Origin: Symmachiella macrocystis
GTDB taxonomy: Bacteria > Planctomycetota > Planctomycetia > Planctomycetales > Planctomycetaceae
DNA: 64,000 nt
Direction of reading: 5' to 3'
Assembly (NCBI RefSeq): GCF_007860075.1
Contig: NZ_SJPP01000003.1
Span: 248,001-312,000, forward strand
The position numbers were made by a program, and so were the translations under genes. A model generated the notes under the pieces. The model made no database searches, was not told where the DNA came from, and was given only the letters and a program-made list of their open reading frames with translations. Shown one piece after another: positions 44,716 through 53,840 of the stretch (positions are counted from its first letter, which is position 1; each line of letters opens with the position of its first letter).

Positions 44716-46419
44716 CTACTGCATCTGCACTTCCAGTATGGTCGCTTCGGGTAGGTCCTCCGTGACCGATTCGCTGTTGGGAGCGGATTCCGGGGGGAGT
44801 TTGGCCCACCACGTTCGCGCTGCTGCCGTTGTCCACGCACCGGCGTTGTCACACGCGTCCAAGGCTTCTTCCAATTCCACAGCGGACTGAAACCGGTCCT
44901 GCGGCGTCTTGGCTAAACAACGCATGACGACAGATTCCAAATCGGCGGGTATGTCGTCGCAGAAGTTCGAAGGAGGCACGACATCCTGATGCACGTGTGC
45001 AAACAGGGCTTTGATCGGTTTGCTCTCCACAAAGACCGGCTGGGCGGTTAGCAGATAGTAGGCCACCGCACCCAACGAATAGATATCGCTACGGGCATCG
45101 GCCGCCTGATCACCGGTAACGGTTTCAGGAGGAGCGTACAATGGTGATCCCACCAACGCGCCGTCTAATGTCAAATCCGGCGACCCTTTGGTCGGCAGCG
45201 CTGTTTTCACCAAACCGAAGTCTAGAAGTTTGGCGACGTCATACACACCGCCCCGCTGCGCCGCGAAAATATTGCCCGGCTTAATATCACGGTGCACCAA
45301 CCCACTCGCGTGCGCCTCCTCCAGAGCCGAAGCCACTTGTTGCAGCAGGTGAATCACCCGAGATGCCGGCAAGCGGCCGTAGCGTTCAACCAACTCCTGC
45401 AGGCTCAAGCCGGGAAGGTACTCCATGGCGTAATAAAAGGTGCCGCTATCCGTGTGCCCGTAGTCATAGATTTCAATCGTGTTCTGATGGGTCAGTTGGG
45501 CGGCCGCTTGGACTTCGCTTTCGAAACGCGCGATGGCTTCGGGATCCTGTTCGCGGTCACGGCGAATCAACTTCACCGCGCACGGCCGTTTGAGCAATCG
45601 ATGCTCGGCCAGATAGACTTCACCCATGCCCCCTTCGCCCAGCTTTTTGCGCAATGCATACGAACCAATTTGGCGGGCGTTGACGAAGCTGCGCCGCAGG
45701 TCGCCGATCTTGTGCGACCCATAAACCGATGCGACCGCCGCCATGATTAGCCACAACAGCATCCACAAAAATTCGCCATGACTGAGCAAGTCGACTGGAT
45801 GCCCTCGCGTTGCTGCCGCCGCGACGGTGACGGCAACTGGTGCTGCCACCATCAGTCCGGTGGCGACCGCCGCGCGCTTCCAAGTGTTGGGAATGAACAG
45901 CCCATACAGGTAGATCAACGTCACCCACTCAACAGCGGCGTCGGCAGCGAAGAGTGTCAAGAAGACTTTCATTGCCCCGGCATGCTGGATGCACAGACAG
46001 GCTTCGTCGAATTGTTCCCAAGCAAAATAGGCGCCGGCCAGGCCAAACACGCCGACTTCCACTTTTCGCAGTTGGCACAGCGTGGGGCACCATCGGCTCC
46101 ACAGCAAGAGACAAAACGCTCCCATGCCGACCGTAGTCAGCACGTGCGAAGTGAGCATCGTGTCGCCCTCAATATCGTCGGCGGGCGAGTAGGCGAGGTC
46201 CAGGGCCAAAAAAGCGAGGAAGCCGAGAAACATCAGCAACGTGGCCGCTTTGAGCCGCACTTTCAAAAGCGTCAGATTTTCGGCCGACAGTTGGGTGGAT
46301 GCGGCGTTACCTGCGCCCAGCATGGGGCAAAACTGTCCCGATGCGGAGAGCGGTGCTGAGTGACGGTTGCTGACTCTGTCACCCAAGTCGCCGGGAGTTG
46401 CCCCAGTATCGCTAACCAT
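44716..46419 (-). CDS. Membrane-linked serine/threonine protein kinase
   Basis: The ATG at 46419 has AAGGA six bases upstream; an ATG two codons earlier is also possible. The 567-residue product has an N-terminal region with about six hydrophobic helices (55-225) and a C-terminal Hanks-type kinase (about 240-515). Catalytic elements are all visible: LGEGGMGEVYLA loop, Lys in CAVKLI, HRDIKPGN loop and DFGLVK. It should phosphorylate Ser or Thr in cytosolic targets, with the membrane part as possible sensor. Unlike the PknB class, the membrane part precedes the kinase. The C-terminal tail of about 40 residues is hydrophilic and ends in ATILEVQMQ. No target is suggested by neighbours. Confidence 0.9.
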   Translation of the reverse strand: MVSDTGATPGDLGDRVSNRHSAPLSASGQFCPMLGAGNAASTQLSAENLTLLKVRLKAATLLMFLGFLAFLALDLAYSPADDIEGDTMLTSHVLTTVGMGAFCLLLWSRWCPTLCQLRKVEVGVFGLAGAYFAWEQFDEACLCIQHAGAMKVFLTLFAADAAVEWVTLIYLYGLFIPNTWKRAAVATGLMVAAPVAVTVAAAATRGHPVDLLSHGEFLWMLLWLIMAAVASVYGSHKIGDLRRSFVNARQIGSYALRKKLGEGGMGEVYLAEHRLLKRPCAVKLIRRDREQDPEAIARFESEVQAAAQLTHQNTIEIYDYGHTDSGTFYYAMEYLPGLSLQELVERYGRLPASRVIHLLQQVASALEEAHASGLVHRDIKPGNIFAAQRGGVYDVAKLLDFGLVKTALPTKGSPDLTLDGALVGSPLYAPPETVTGDQAADARSDIYSLGAVAYYLLTAQPVFVESKPIKALFAHVHQDVVPPSNFCDDIPADLESVVMRCLAKTPQDRFQSAVELEEALDACDNAGAWTTAAARTWWAKLPPESAPNSESVTEDLPEATILEVQMQ

Positions 46420-46989
46420 CGTCATTCCTTTTCCAACTCACGCAGGCAGCAGAGGTGCGGTCCCGCGCATTGCTTCATCCAGATGCGTCAGCCCGGCCTT
46501 GGCAAGCGATCCCTAAAAAACGCCCCAAGCGATGAGCTATTCGACAGGTATTCCAACACCTTAGCTTGAAAGCCATTATAGGCAAAATAAATTCCCCAGG
46601 CGAGCGAAACGAGCACGCGTGCCCGTGTGGGGCGTCGTTTGACCAGTCACCGTAGCCCCCATTTTATCTCTGTACGACTAAAACGATGAAAACGATTGAT
46701 TCATCCTTGTCGATTTTGCCGATAACATAAAACAGGCAATTTGGTGTTTTTTGCGTGCCGGTAATCCGCCGACCGTTTTGAGACATCGATGACCTATTGT
46801 CAACGGGATTCCCCGTTGAGGCTGTGCGATAAAGCACACAATGAGGATTTACTGAGCGACGCGACGTTCTGCGAAATCATCCATCTACGGATGGTTTCAG
46901 GCCGCAAGATTTGTTCTTGATGGTTCGGTCGAAGACTTACGCAGGTCGCGCAAAAATTGTTAGTTCGTAGCATGAGAAGGAACGGCAAC
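46420..46989. other. Intergenic region with hairpins before the Cys-rich lipoprotein gene
   Basis: No gene is seen. A perfect 8-bp hairpin (TCAACGGG, 4-base loop, CCCGTTGA) is at 46800-46819, with weaker ones after it (GTGC/GCAC near 46823-46836, CCATC/GATGG near 46881-46893). They may fold in the leader of the gene at 46990. Confidence 0.45.
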
Positions 46990-47583
46990 ATGCGATACCG
47001 GCTCAATTTGATTCTGTTCGGCAGCCTGATCTGGGTCGCCACCGGCTGTTGCTGCTGTTATGACCAGTGTTGCAACTACGGTGGATATGGTTATACCCCA
47101 ACGGCCTATAACTATGGCGGCGGATACAATACGGTCGCCACAACAGGCAACGCCAAGACGCAGGCCACTGGCAACTCGTCGTACGTTGCCAGCAATCAAT
47201 CGAACTACAACGCAACCACCGGCGCTGTGAATAACTACGCACCGGTCAATGGCACGTACACTGCTGCCAACAACCAAACCATCATGCCGCAACAGCAAAG
47301 CTCCACGAGCGGCAATCTCTGCCCCTGCGAAACGTCGGACTTTAGCAGCACGATTATGCAGGACGTCAACGGGACGCCGATGCCCATGGAGGGTATGGTG
47401 TATGACGCTTCGGACATGTACATGCCGATGATGACGGCACCGCCGACCACTGCGGCGGAATTGAAAACCGAAACCACCAAACCGGGCGAACTCATTCCGG
47501 TTCCGCAACCGGAAATCGGCATCCCAACCAGCACGGATGGTCGCCCGCTCGTCCCGCCCGCCCCTGCTCCGCTGGACAAATAG
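46990..47583 (+). CDS. Cys-rich lipoprotein with Asn/Tyr/Gly-rich region
   Basis: AGAAGGA about eight bases before ATG 46990 supports this start over in-frame ATG 46972. The 197-residue product has a lipoprotein signal (LNLILFGSLIWVATGC) with the lipidated Cys followed by three more (CCCC) and soon a CC pair. A Tyr/Gly/Asn-rich stretch (YGGYGYTPTAYNYGGGYN) and a Gln/Asn-rich segment follow. The end is Pro-rich with GELIPVPQPEIGIP. It is probably a surface-exposed, low-complexity lipoprotein. I do not recognise a family. Confidence 0.78.
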   Translation: MRYRLNLILFGSLIWVATGCCCCYDQCCNYGGYGYTPTAYNYGGGYNTVATTGNAKTQATGNSSYVASNQSNYNATTGAVNNYAPVNGTYTAANNQTIMPQQQSSTSGNLCPCETSDFSSTIMQDVNGTPMPMEGMVYDASDMYMPMMTAPPTTAAELKTETTKPGELIPVPQPEIGIPTSTDGRPLVPPAPAPLDK

Positions 47584-47628
47584 CTGACCGTAATTGAAAT
47601 CGCGTTTCACGTGCAGGAACCACACCGC

Positions 47629-48102
47629 TTAAGGCACCGGGTCGGCTTTGACGAACAATGCATTGGGCGGCGCCGTGTAATACTGAAACAAGGCCGGGCA
47701 GATCCAGCCTTCCATCGGCGGATCATCAAGACGATAGTAGTTGCCGGTCCCGTCGCTGCGCGTCCAAGTGAGTTTCTTTTGATACCCGGGGAACTCGGCG
47801 GCGGAAAACGTCAGTCGAAAGCCCTGCTCTGCGTCGGGAATGTCAGCGACGAGCGCGTCGATCATCTCCGGCACACCGGCAACGAACGGCTCGCGCACCA
47901 GCCCCACCGATGTGTCATCGAACACCCAGGTGCCCGCGTAGCGGTACGGCTGAATGATCATCACGGAGTTGGAACTCGGTGCGGCGCGCGCGTCGCCCTT
48001 TATCCCGTAATACCACGTCAGTCCGCCCGCGATGGCGATCGCCAAGAAGGAATAAACGATCACACGTCGTGAATTGACAACGGGACGTTTTGACTCGTTC
48101 AT
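47629..48102 (-). CDS. Membrane-anchored protein, possibly DUF6717 family
   Basis: The ATG at 48102 gives 157 residues; the longer frame to 48177 has no membrane logic. One N-terminal helix (about 14-32, VIVYSFLAIAIAGGLTWYYG) anchors a soluble domain with YAGTWVFDDTSVGLVREPFV, IDALVADIPDAEQGFRLTFS and EGWICPALFQYY. I associate that pattern from memory with DUF6717, a domain of unknown function; not verified. It is convergent with the lipoprotein gene (45-base gap). Confidence 0.65.
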   Translation of the reverse strand: MNESKRPVVNSRRVIVYSFLAIAIAGGLTWYYGIKGDARAAPSSNSVMIIQPYRYAGTWVFDDTSVGLVREPFVAGVPEMIDALVADIPDAEQGFRLTFSAAEFPGYQKKLTWTRSDGTGNYYRLDDPPMEGWICPALFQYYTAPPNALFVKADPVP

Positions 48103-48317
48103 AGCGGGACTCCGCTGCGGTGAGATGCACATGGAAACTGTTTCGTACAGTGTCTCACTTGCTGCGCTGCCAGTCAAATCGAGTCAGGCGAAACTGGGGT
48201 GCTTCCCATTGCCGCAGCAGGGCCAACTTGCCGTGACCGCTGCCGACCTTTAGGATGCACGGATCGCATTTCACCGGCAGCGCGTTTCCCCATCGCTGTC
48301 GTGTCTCACTAGAACCA

Positions 48318-48394
48318 GTTTCAAAATCCGGGCTGCGCTTGTTCTCGAAACGTGCAGATCAGTGTCAGTAAAACGCGTCAGAGGGTTTTGAAAC
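48318..48394. repeat. Dispersed 77-bp element with inverted ends, copy 2
   Basis: It starts GTTTCAAAATCC and ends GGGTTTTGAAAC, and shares most interior bases with copy 1 at 13335-13410. It ends 25 bases before the start of the MFS transporter gene, so it forms part of that gene's leader or promoter region. Confidence 0.75.
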
Positions 48395-48419
48395 TATTCG
48401 TATTGAAATCGGACCGTGT

Positions 48420-49760
48420 ATGGAAGATGGAAAACCCACCAACGTCCGTTGGACGGTGCTGGCCTTGGCCTGTTTCACGTCTTGGTTTTTATACTTGCAC
48501 CGCTACACGTGGAATTTCATCGGCCCGGCATTGGAAACGGAATACGGCTTCAACAAAGCTGAGACCGGGAGTTTGGCGGCGTTTTTTAATATCACCTACG
48601 GAATCGGGCAAGTGCCGTCGGGCATCTTGAGCGACTTCATGGGACCGCATTTTTTCCTGGGGCTGATCATCGTTCTCTGGTCGTTGGTGTTGCCTTGTCA
48701 GGGTTGGGTGACGAGCTTCTCAGGACTGGCGACCACACGCTTGGCGTTTGGGGCCGCACAAGCCGGCGCCTATCCCAGCTTGGCCAACGTCACACAAGCT
48801 TGGTTTCCGCTCTCCAGCCGAACGATCATGCAATCGATCATCGCCACCCTGTTTGGCCGAGGGGGTGGAGCGATGTCTTCCATCATTTTGGCGACCGTCT
48901 TGATGTCCTGGTGTGGTTTGACTTGGCGAACCGGATTGCTGGTCATGGGGGGCGTCGGCGCGCTCTTTGGCATTAGCTTTTTAATACTGTTTCGCAACTC
49001 GCCACATCAGGATCCCCGTGTTAACGATGCGGAACGCGAGCTCATCGACGAAGGCCGACTTCCCCCAGCGGCCGGCGCGCCGCGTGTCTTGCCTTGGCAT
49101 TTCGTACTTAAAAACCGCAGTATGTATTTTTTCGTGATCCAACAATTCACCAGCGCTGGCGCCGACATGGTCTACAGCCTGTTCATGGGAGATTACTTTT
49201 TAAACACCAAAGGCTTCTCGATCGGTCAAACGGGTTTGTTGGTTAGCCTGCCGCTGTGGGGAGGAGCCATCGGCGGCGTGCTGGGCGGCTTTTGCAATGA
49301 CTTGCTGATTCGCGTAACGGGCAGCCGGCGTTGGTCGCGCAGCACTGTGGGATTTCTGGGTAAGTTTTTGGCCTGCATGTTGATGTTTGTGGTCATCTCC
49401 CGCGAGAGCGGAGTCGCCGCCGGTTGGGCACTGTTTGCGGTCAAATTCTTCAGCGACTGGAGCCAACCGACAGTCTGGGGGGCATGCACCGATCTAGGGG
49501 GACGGTATTCGGCAACGGTGTTTAGCATCATCAACACGTCCGGCACGGTCGGAGGTGTCGTCGCACCGGCGATTTTTGGAGCGATTCTGGACTTCAACTC
49601 GGTGGCGACCATGGTCGAGGGGAAGGAAAAGATGATTGCGAACTACGACCCGCTCTTTTACCTGGTAGCTGCTCTTTACCTAGTCAGCGCCACCTGTTGG
49701 CTTTTCATCAATTGCACCGATTCCTTGGAGCGTCACGGAGCCGACGTCAAGGAAGATTAA
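48420..49760 (+). CDS. Major facilitator superfamily transporter (anion:cation symporter-like)
   Basis: The 446-residue protein has about 12 helices. Phrases such as RYTWNFIGPALETEYGFNKAETG, FNITYGIGQVPSGILSDFMGPH and AGAYPSLANVTQAWFP match the ACS-type MFS family that imports organic anions such as hexuronates, glucarate or tartrate with protons. The substrate cannot be decided. ATG 48420 has only a weak upstream site. The repeat element at 48318-48394 lies directly upstream. It is a single gene between a divergent membrane-anchored gene and non-coding DNA. Confidence 0.87.
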   Translation: MEDGKPTNVRWTVLALACFTSWFLYLHRYTWNFIGPALETEYGFNKAETGSLAAFFNITYGIGQVPSGILSDFMGPHFFLGLIIVLWSLVLPCQGWVTSFSGLATTRLAFGAAQAGAYPSLANVTQAWFPLSSRTIMQSIIATLFGRGGGAMSSIILATVLMSWCGLTWRTGLLVMGGVGALFGISFLILFRNSPHQDPRVNDAERELIDEGRLPPAAGAPRVLPWHFVLKNRSMYFFVIQQFTSAGADMVYSLFMGDYFLNTKGFSIGQTGLLVSLPLWGGAIGGVLGGFCNDLLIRVTGSRRWSRSTVGFLGKFLACMLMFVVISRESGVAAGWALFAVKFFSDWSQPTVWGACTDLGGRYSATVFSIINTSGTVGGVVAPAIFGAILDFNSVATMVEGKEKMIANYDPLFYLVAALYLVSATCWLFINCTDSLERHGADVKED

Positions 49761-49965
49761 TCGCGTAACCTACTCATTAATAAACACTTGCGACTCCCGG
49801 CACGCTGACCATCGATTCGCAAATAAAAACGCCAATTCCCTGAAATTCCTCCCACGCATCGCCCGGCTATGGCGTATTAAATGTGGGAAACTGAAGAACG
49901 AAAGCAGAAGTTTCTTCGCATTTAGCTCGCATTAGTCAGCCAAATCGAGGAAGAATACGACGTGT

Positions 49966-49989
49966 AAAAGCCGCCTCAGGGCGGCTTTT
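49966..49989. terminator. Bidirectional-type intrinsic terminator
   Basis: AAAAGCCGCC, TCAG, GGCGGCTTTT forms a perfect 10-bp stem with A/T tracts on both sides. It lies between the convergent MFS gene (206 bases upstream) and the GspE-domain gene, and could serve both. Confidence 0.85.
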
Positions 49990-50084
49990 GCATGCGCGGA
50001 TCACTTTTGGGGCATGCAGCCTGACGGGAGTAGTTTACGAGCGGAGCGTTAAAATGGATCGTCAGGAACGTCAACCCAATCGCT

Positions 50085-50630
50085 CTAGCAGCCATCGGGT
50101 TCGTCGGAGTCGATGCCGTCGCCGTAGTCCGTTTCGGTGAAATCGATCGCCGTTTCGGTGAATTCCGCGAGCATGGAGTCGACCGACTCTGTTTCGCTTT
50201 GACCATAGTGACGGTTAATGGCGGCCTGGATCGCCTCTTTCGAGGCCAGGACCACGTCGACATCCCGGTCGAGGATGAAGCGCAGTTTGTCCAACACCTC
50301 ATAGGCCATCGGGTCGTGGATGGCGACAATCAGCGCTTCTGATTCCAGTGCGAGGGGAATCACGGTGTTTTCTCGCGCGATCGATTCCGGAATCATCTCA
50401 ATGATCTGCATCGAAATCGGATGTTCCTGGAGAATCGATGCGACTTCTTGCTCAGACAGATCTTCGCTTGAATCGCCCAGCAGGCTCGAATTCGCTCCAA
50501 ACCACAGCAAGCATCCGCAGTGCGGACAAGGCGCATCGCCTGGCGGCTGTGAAGGTTCGATGACAACTGGTTTCCCGCAAATCGCGCACTGGTTGTCGTC
50601 CCCTTCCGGTGTTCGCGACGAGATTTCCAT
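50085..50630 (-). CDS. Stand-alone GspE N-terminal-domain protein with zinc ribbon
   Basis: ATG 50630 after a GGGGG site gives 181 residues. Residues about 14-45 hold a zinc ribbon with two Cys pairs (CAICG and CPHCGC). Residues about 60-150 match the GspE/PilB N-terminal (MshEN-like) domain: EHPISMQIIEMIPESIARENTVIPLALESEALIVAIHDP and AIQAAINRHYG. In type II secretion and pilus ATPases this domain couples the ATPase to the membrane platform and can bind cyclic di-GMP; here no ATPase domain follows. The tail is very acidic (DFTETDYGDGIDSDEPDGC). A regulatory or adaptor role is inferred. Confidence 0.75.
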   Translation of the reverse strand: MEISSRTPEGDDNQCAICGKPVVIEPSQPPGDAPCPHCGCLLWFGANSSLLGDSSEDLSEQEVASILQEHPISMQIIEMIPESIARENTVIPLALESEALIVAIHDPMAYEVLDKLRFILDRDVDVVLASKEAIQAAINRHYGQSETESVDSMLAEFTETAIDFTETDYGDGIDSDEPDGC

Positions 50631-50895
50631 AACGCCCCCTGAGAGAATGTTTGGCTGCCTCAATTCTACGGGCATTTTCAATCGGCGGGCAAGTTTTTTT
50701 CGGGAGTCTGCCGAATTTTTTCGCTTCCCACGACTGGCCCGCGGGTAGGGTTTCCACTTGCGTCGTTCCCGACGTCTATGGTACACGAACCGGTACGTGA
50801 CAAGCAGACAATCGCTAAGTTACACTTGCTGCAGCGGTGAATTTCCGTTCATTTCTCAGCCGCGCCGCAATTCTTAACGTGAAGGTGCAGGAAAG

Positions 50896-52125
50896 ATGAG
50901 TTCATTTGATGCTGCCCGGTTATATTTTGAGCAGGCCGCGGAGCACATGGGCCTATCTCAAAACATGCGAACGTTGTTGTTAACTCCCGAGCGGGAACTC
51001 AAAGTCCAAGTCGCCATTGAACGCGACAACGGCGAGATCGGAACGTTTATTGGTTATCGGATTCAGCACAACAGCGCGCGCGGCCCGATGAAGGGCGGCT
51101 TGCGGTTTCACCATGAGGTCAACGCCGATGAGGTGCTGACGTTGGCATCGTTGATGACGTGGAAAACTGCGCTGGTGAATATTCCTTACGGCGGTGCCAA
51201 GGGCGGGGTCTCGGTTAATGTCCGCAATTTGAGTCCCGGCGAATTAGAACGACTCACGCGCAAGTTTGTGGATGAAATCCATGACTTCATTGGCCCCGAC
51301 AAGGATATTCCTGCGCCCGACATGGGAACCGATGCCCAGGTCATGGCCTGGATCATGAACCAGTACTCAAAATATCATGGCTTCAACCCCGCCTGCGTCA
51401 CCGGCAAGCCGCTAGAATTGCATGGAGCGGACGGACGTATGGAAGCCACCGGTCGTGGGGTCGGATTGTGCACGGCGGAAGTCTTGCGACGCAAAAAAAT
51501 GGACATCAACGGCACAACGATCGCGATTCAAGGCTTCGGGAACGTCGGTACATTCACAGCCAAGTTCCTGCACGACCAAGGCGCCAAGATTGTGGGAGTC
51601 ACCGATGTTTCCGGCGGTGTCTGGAATGCAGAGGGTCTGGATGTCCCGGAGTTAATCCGTTACGCCCAAGAACATCGCGGCATTGCCGGGTTTGAAGGGA
51701 CCGAGCCAATCAGTAACGACGATTTGCTCACCAGCGAGGTCGATGTGTTGATTCCCGCAGCTGTGGGGGGCGTGTTGAATGTAGAAAACGCCCCGCACGT
51801 GCGGGCAAAAATCATTATTGAAGCGGCCAACAACCCGACCGTTCCCGAAGCGGACGAAAGCTTCAATGATCGCGAAATATTAATTCTCCCGGACATTTTG
51901 GCCAACGCCGGGGGTGTGATCGTCAGTTATTTTGAATGGGTGCAAAACCGCCAACACTTCCGCTGGGACTTGGAACGGGTGCGTAAAGAACTGGATCGCA
52001 TCATGTTGGAAAGTCTCAACAAGGTTTGGAAAATCGCGGAAGAAAAAGGAGTGTCGCTCAGGACTGCTTCGTACATTATTGGATTGGGGCGTGTGGGCCG
52101 CGCTACCGTGTTGGGAGGAATGTAA
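50896..52125 (+). CDS. gdhA: Glutamate dehydrogenase
   Basis: An AGGAAAG site precedes ATG 50896. The 409-residue enzyme interconverts glutamate with 2-oxoglutarate and ammonia using NAD(P). Visible are PMKGGLRFH, the catalytic Lys region [22 protein letters not shown] and the Rossmann motif IQGFGNVG in the C-terminal half. The length fits the short hexameric class that includes archaeal and Bacillus-type enzymes. Cofactor choice is not settled by eye. A cyclic-nucleotide-binding-fold gene follows after two bases with a GTG start, so the two are translationally linked. Confidence 0.95.
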   Translation: MSSFDAARLYFEQAAEHMGLSQNMRTLLLTPERELKVQVAIERDNGEIGTFIGYRIQHNSARGPMKGGLRFHHEVNADEVLTLASLMTWKTALVNIPYGGAKGGVSVNVRNLSPGELERLTRKFVDEIHDFIGPDKDIPAPDMGTDAQVMAWIMNQYSKYHGFNPACVTGKPLELHGADGRMEATGRGVGLCTAEVLRRKKMDINGTTIAIQGFGNVGTFTAKFLHDQGAKIVGVTDVSGGVWNAEGLDVPELIRYAQEHRGIAGFEGTEPISNDDLLTSEVDVLIPAAVGGVLNVENAPHVRAKIIIEAANNPTVPEADESFNDREILILPDILANAGGVIVSYFEWVQNRQHFRWDLERVRKELDRIMLESLNKVWKIAEEKGVSLRTASYIIGLGRVGRATVLGGM

Positions 52126-52127
52126 AC

Positions 52128-52655
52128 GTGTCGAAATACACTGCGGCAGATTTTATCGACTGTCCGATGTTCGTGAACATGTCGACCGAGGAATTGCAAA
52201 AAGTCGTCAACCTGATGTCGATCGAAGACTACAGCGCCGGAGAGACGATTTTTTCCGAAGGAGACTCGCACGCAGTCATTTGGATCATCATCGATGGACG
52301 CTGCAAAGTGACCAAAAAAACCCGCGATGGCGGGCAGCGCGATCTGGCAGTGCTGGCACGGATGCGGACGTTCGGCGAGATGTCGTTTTTCCACCCCGCC
52401 CCGCATTCGGCCACCGTAACCGCCGAAACCGATGTGACCGTCGCACGTCTAGATCGAGCGCGGTTCCACAGCTTGGTTGACTTGGGTTCCCAAGCGGCGC
52501 TGAAAATTGCCTATAACACGATCGCCGTTGTCTCGGAACGTTTGCGAGCGATGGATGAATACGTCGGGCAGATCATCAAATCGGGCGAAACACCACGCAG
52601 CGGCCAAGAATGGGGCGAGTTTCGCGCCAAGCTCTACAGCGAATGGCAGTTTTGA
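52128..52655 (+). CDS. Cyclic nucleotide-binding-fold protein coupled to gdhA
   Basis: GTG 52128 has GGAGG about nine bases upstream, inside the end of gdhA. The 175-residue product is mostly one cNMP-binding fold (about 10-125): DYSAGETIFSEGDSH, WIIIDGRCKVTKK, then the phosphate-binding cassette FGEMSFFHPAPHSATVTAE. The usual Arg of that cassette (R-S-A) is His here, so cyclic nucleotide binding is uncertain. No helix-turn-helix follows; only a helical tail of about 45 residues does. It may bind and adjust glutamate dehydrogenase or another enzyme directly; that is inference from coupling. Confidence 0.85.
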   Translation: MSKYTAADFIDCPMFVNMSTEELQKVVNLMSIEDYSAGETIFSEGDSHAVIWIIIDGRCKVTKKTRDGGQRDLAVLARMRTFGEMSFFHPAPHSATVTAETDVTVARLDRARFHSLVDLGSQAALKIAYNTIAVVSERLRAMDEYVGQIIKSGETPRSGQEWGEFRAKLYSEWQF

Positions 52656-52673
52656 ACTACGGTAAGAACGGCG

Positions 52674-53663
52674 TCATTCGACAACATCCGCATCAGTTCC
52701 GGCAACCTGCTTGATGGGCTGTGCGGTCTCGTCGGACCGCTGACTCCGCTGCGGCGTAATGAAGATCCCCTTAACGCGCTGCTGCGTACGGCACAGTGTG
52801 AGGCCGTATTTGCGCAAGCTTCTGTCGATGTCTTCCAATCGCCGACGGCGAAGCTCGATCAGCGTTTCAGCGGTGTAGTAATCGTAGTCGGAATCATCGA
52901 CATCCGGGACGGTTTCGTGATCGAACTTCAGCGTAACTTGTCCACTCAGCTCGATCACATTGACCACAGCCTCGCCGATTTCATCCTCAAGGTACTCGAC
53001 AAAACTGGCGAGAGTCCCCTGGTATTCAACCTCCGTCACGCCGTCGCCGTCTGAACTGGTACTCACGCTTTGCGAATGATCGTCATCTTTGCGGTTTTCA
53101 AGCTTCTTACCAATGTTCCCTGCGGCTTCCTTGAGCGGCATCAGCGTGAGAACGGGAATTTCGCGGACTTCGCGGACAATCTTGATGTCGAACGAGGTCT
53201 CCAAAGCGCGGGACAATTGGTCGGCCGCATAGGCGCGGGAACCGGTCTTGGGTAGCCCCTTGATGACGACATTGTACCGCCCCTCGGGAAGGCGATTTCC
53301 GCCAAAGACGCGCAACGGCGAAATGCGGCATTCGCCACAGAGCAACTGCAACAGCGATTCGTCTTTCACACGCAGGCGACCGAATCGGTGATCGCGTTGT
53401 TCGTGCTTCCAGTAACCATGGTGGTTGTCCCAAATGTCATCGTCCTCGTCGCTCTCTTCGATCCGGATGATGCTCACATCTTTGGTGCGCGACAACTCCG
53501 TATCAATTGGCGGCGGCGGTCGGAAGCGCTGTTCGTCGGCGGGATCCTCCGCACGTCCGACAGTGGAAACAATGCACAAAACCAGCAGTGCCGCAACCAC
53601 GTGAAGAGACTGTCGGCGGCATTGTGGCTCTGCCGTTTGAAGCGCTAGGCGTGAGACAGACAT
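52674..53663 (-). CDS. Exported protein of unknown function
   Basis: ATG 53663 follows a perfect GAGGAGG site and opens a signal peptide (hydrophobic core LHVVAALLVLCIVSTVGRA), giving 329 residues. After an acidic segment with DESDEDDDIWDNHHGYWKHEQ there are two related beta/alpha parts (about 130-190 and 220-270) that look like secretin- or STN-like short domains, for example VVIKGLPKTGSRAYAADQLSRAL, similar to patterns where small peptides and enzymes are compared; low confidence. The end is basic and Gln-rich. It is convergent with the cNMP-fold gene (18-base gap). Confidence 0.7.
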   Translation of the reverse strand: MSVSRLALQTAEPQCRRQSLHVVAALLVLCIVSTVGRAEDPADEQRFRPPPPIDTELSRTKDVSIIRIEESDEDDDIWDNHHGYWKHEQRDHRFGRLRVKDESLLQLLCGECRISPLRVFGGNRLPEGRYNVVIKGLPKTGSRAYAADQLSRALETSFDIKIVREVREIPVLTLMPLKEAAGNIGKKLENRKDDDHSQSVSTSSDGDGVTEVEYQGTLASFVEYLEDEIGEAVVNVIELSGQVTLKFDHETVPDVDDSDYDYYTAETLIELRRRRLEDIDRSLRKYGLTLCRTQQRVKGIFITPQRSQRSDETAQPIKQVAGTDADVVE

Positions 53664-53840
53664 GCGCCTCCTCGGTTCTGGTTGGAACGTGTTGCCCATG
53701 TCTTGACTGCCTCCTGCTCCACTCATGCCTCGTATTTCAAGCGTCAGCACCTTCGCTCGCATTCTACCCAGGCAGACTGAATGAATGCAAAGAGATTCCG
53801 GTGATGTCGAGCGAAAGCAGGCCAAGAATCGGCGGCCAAG

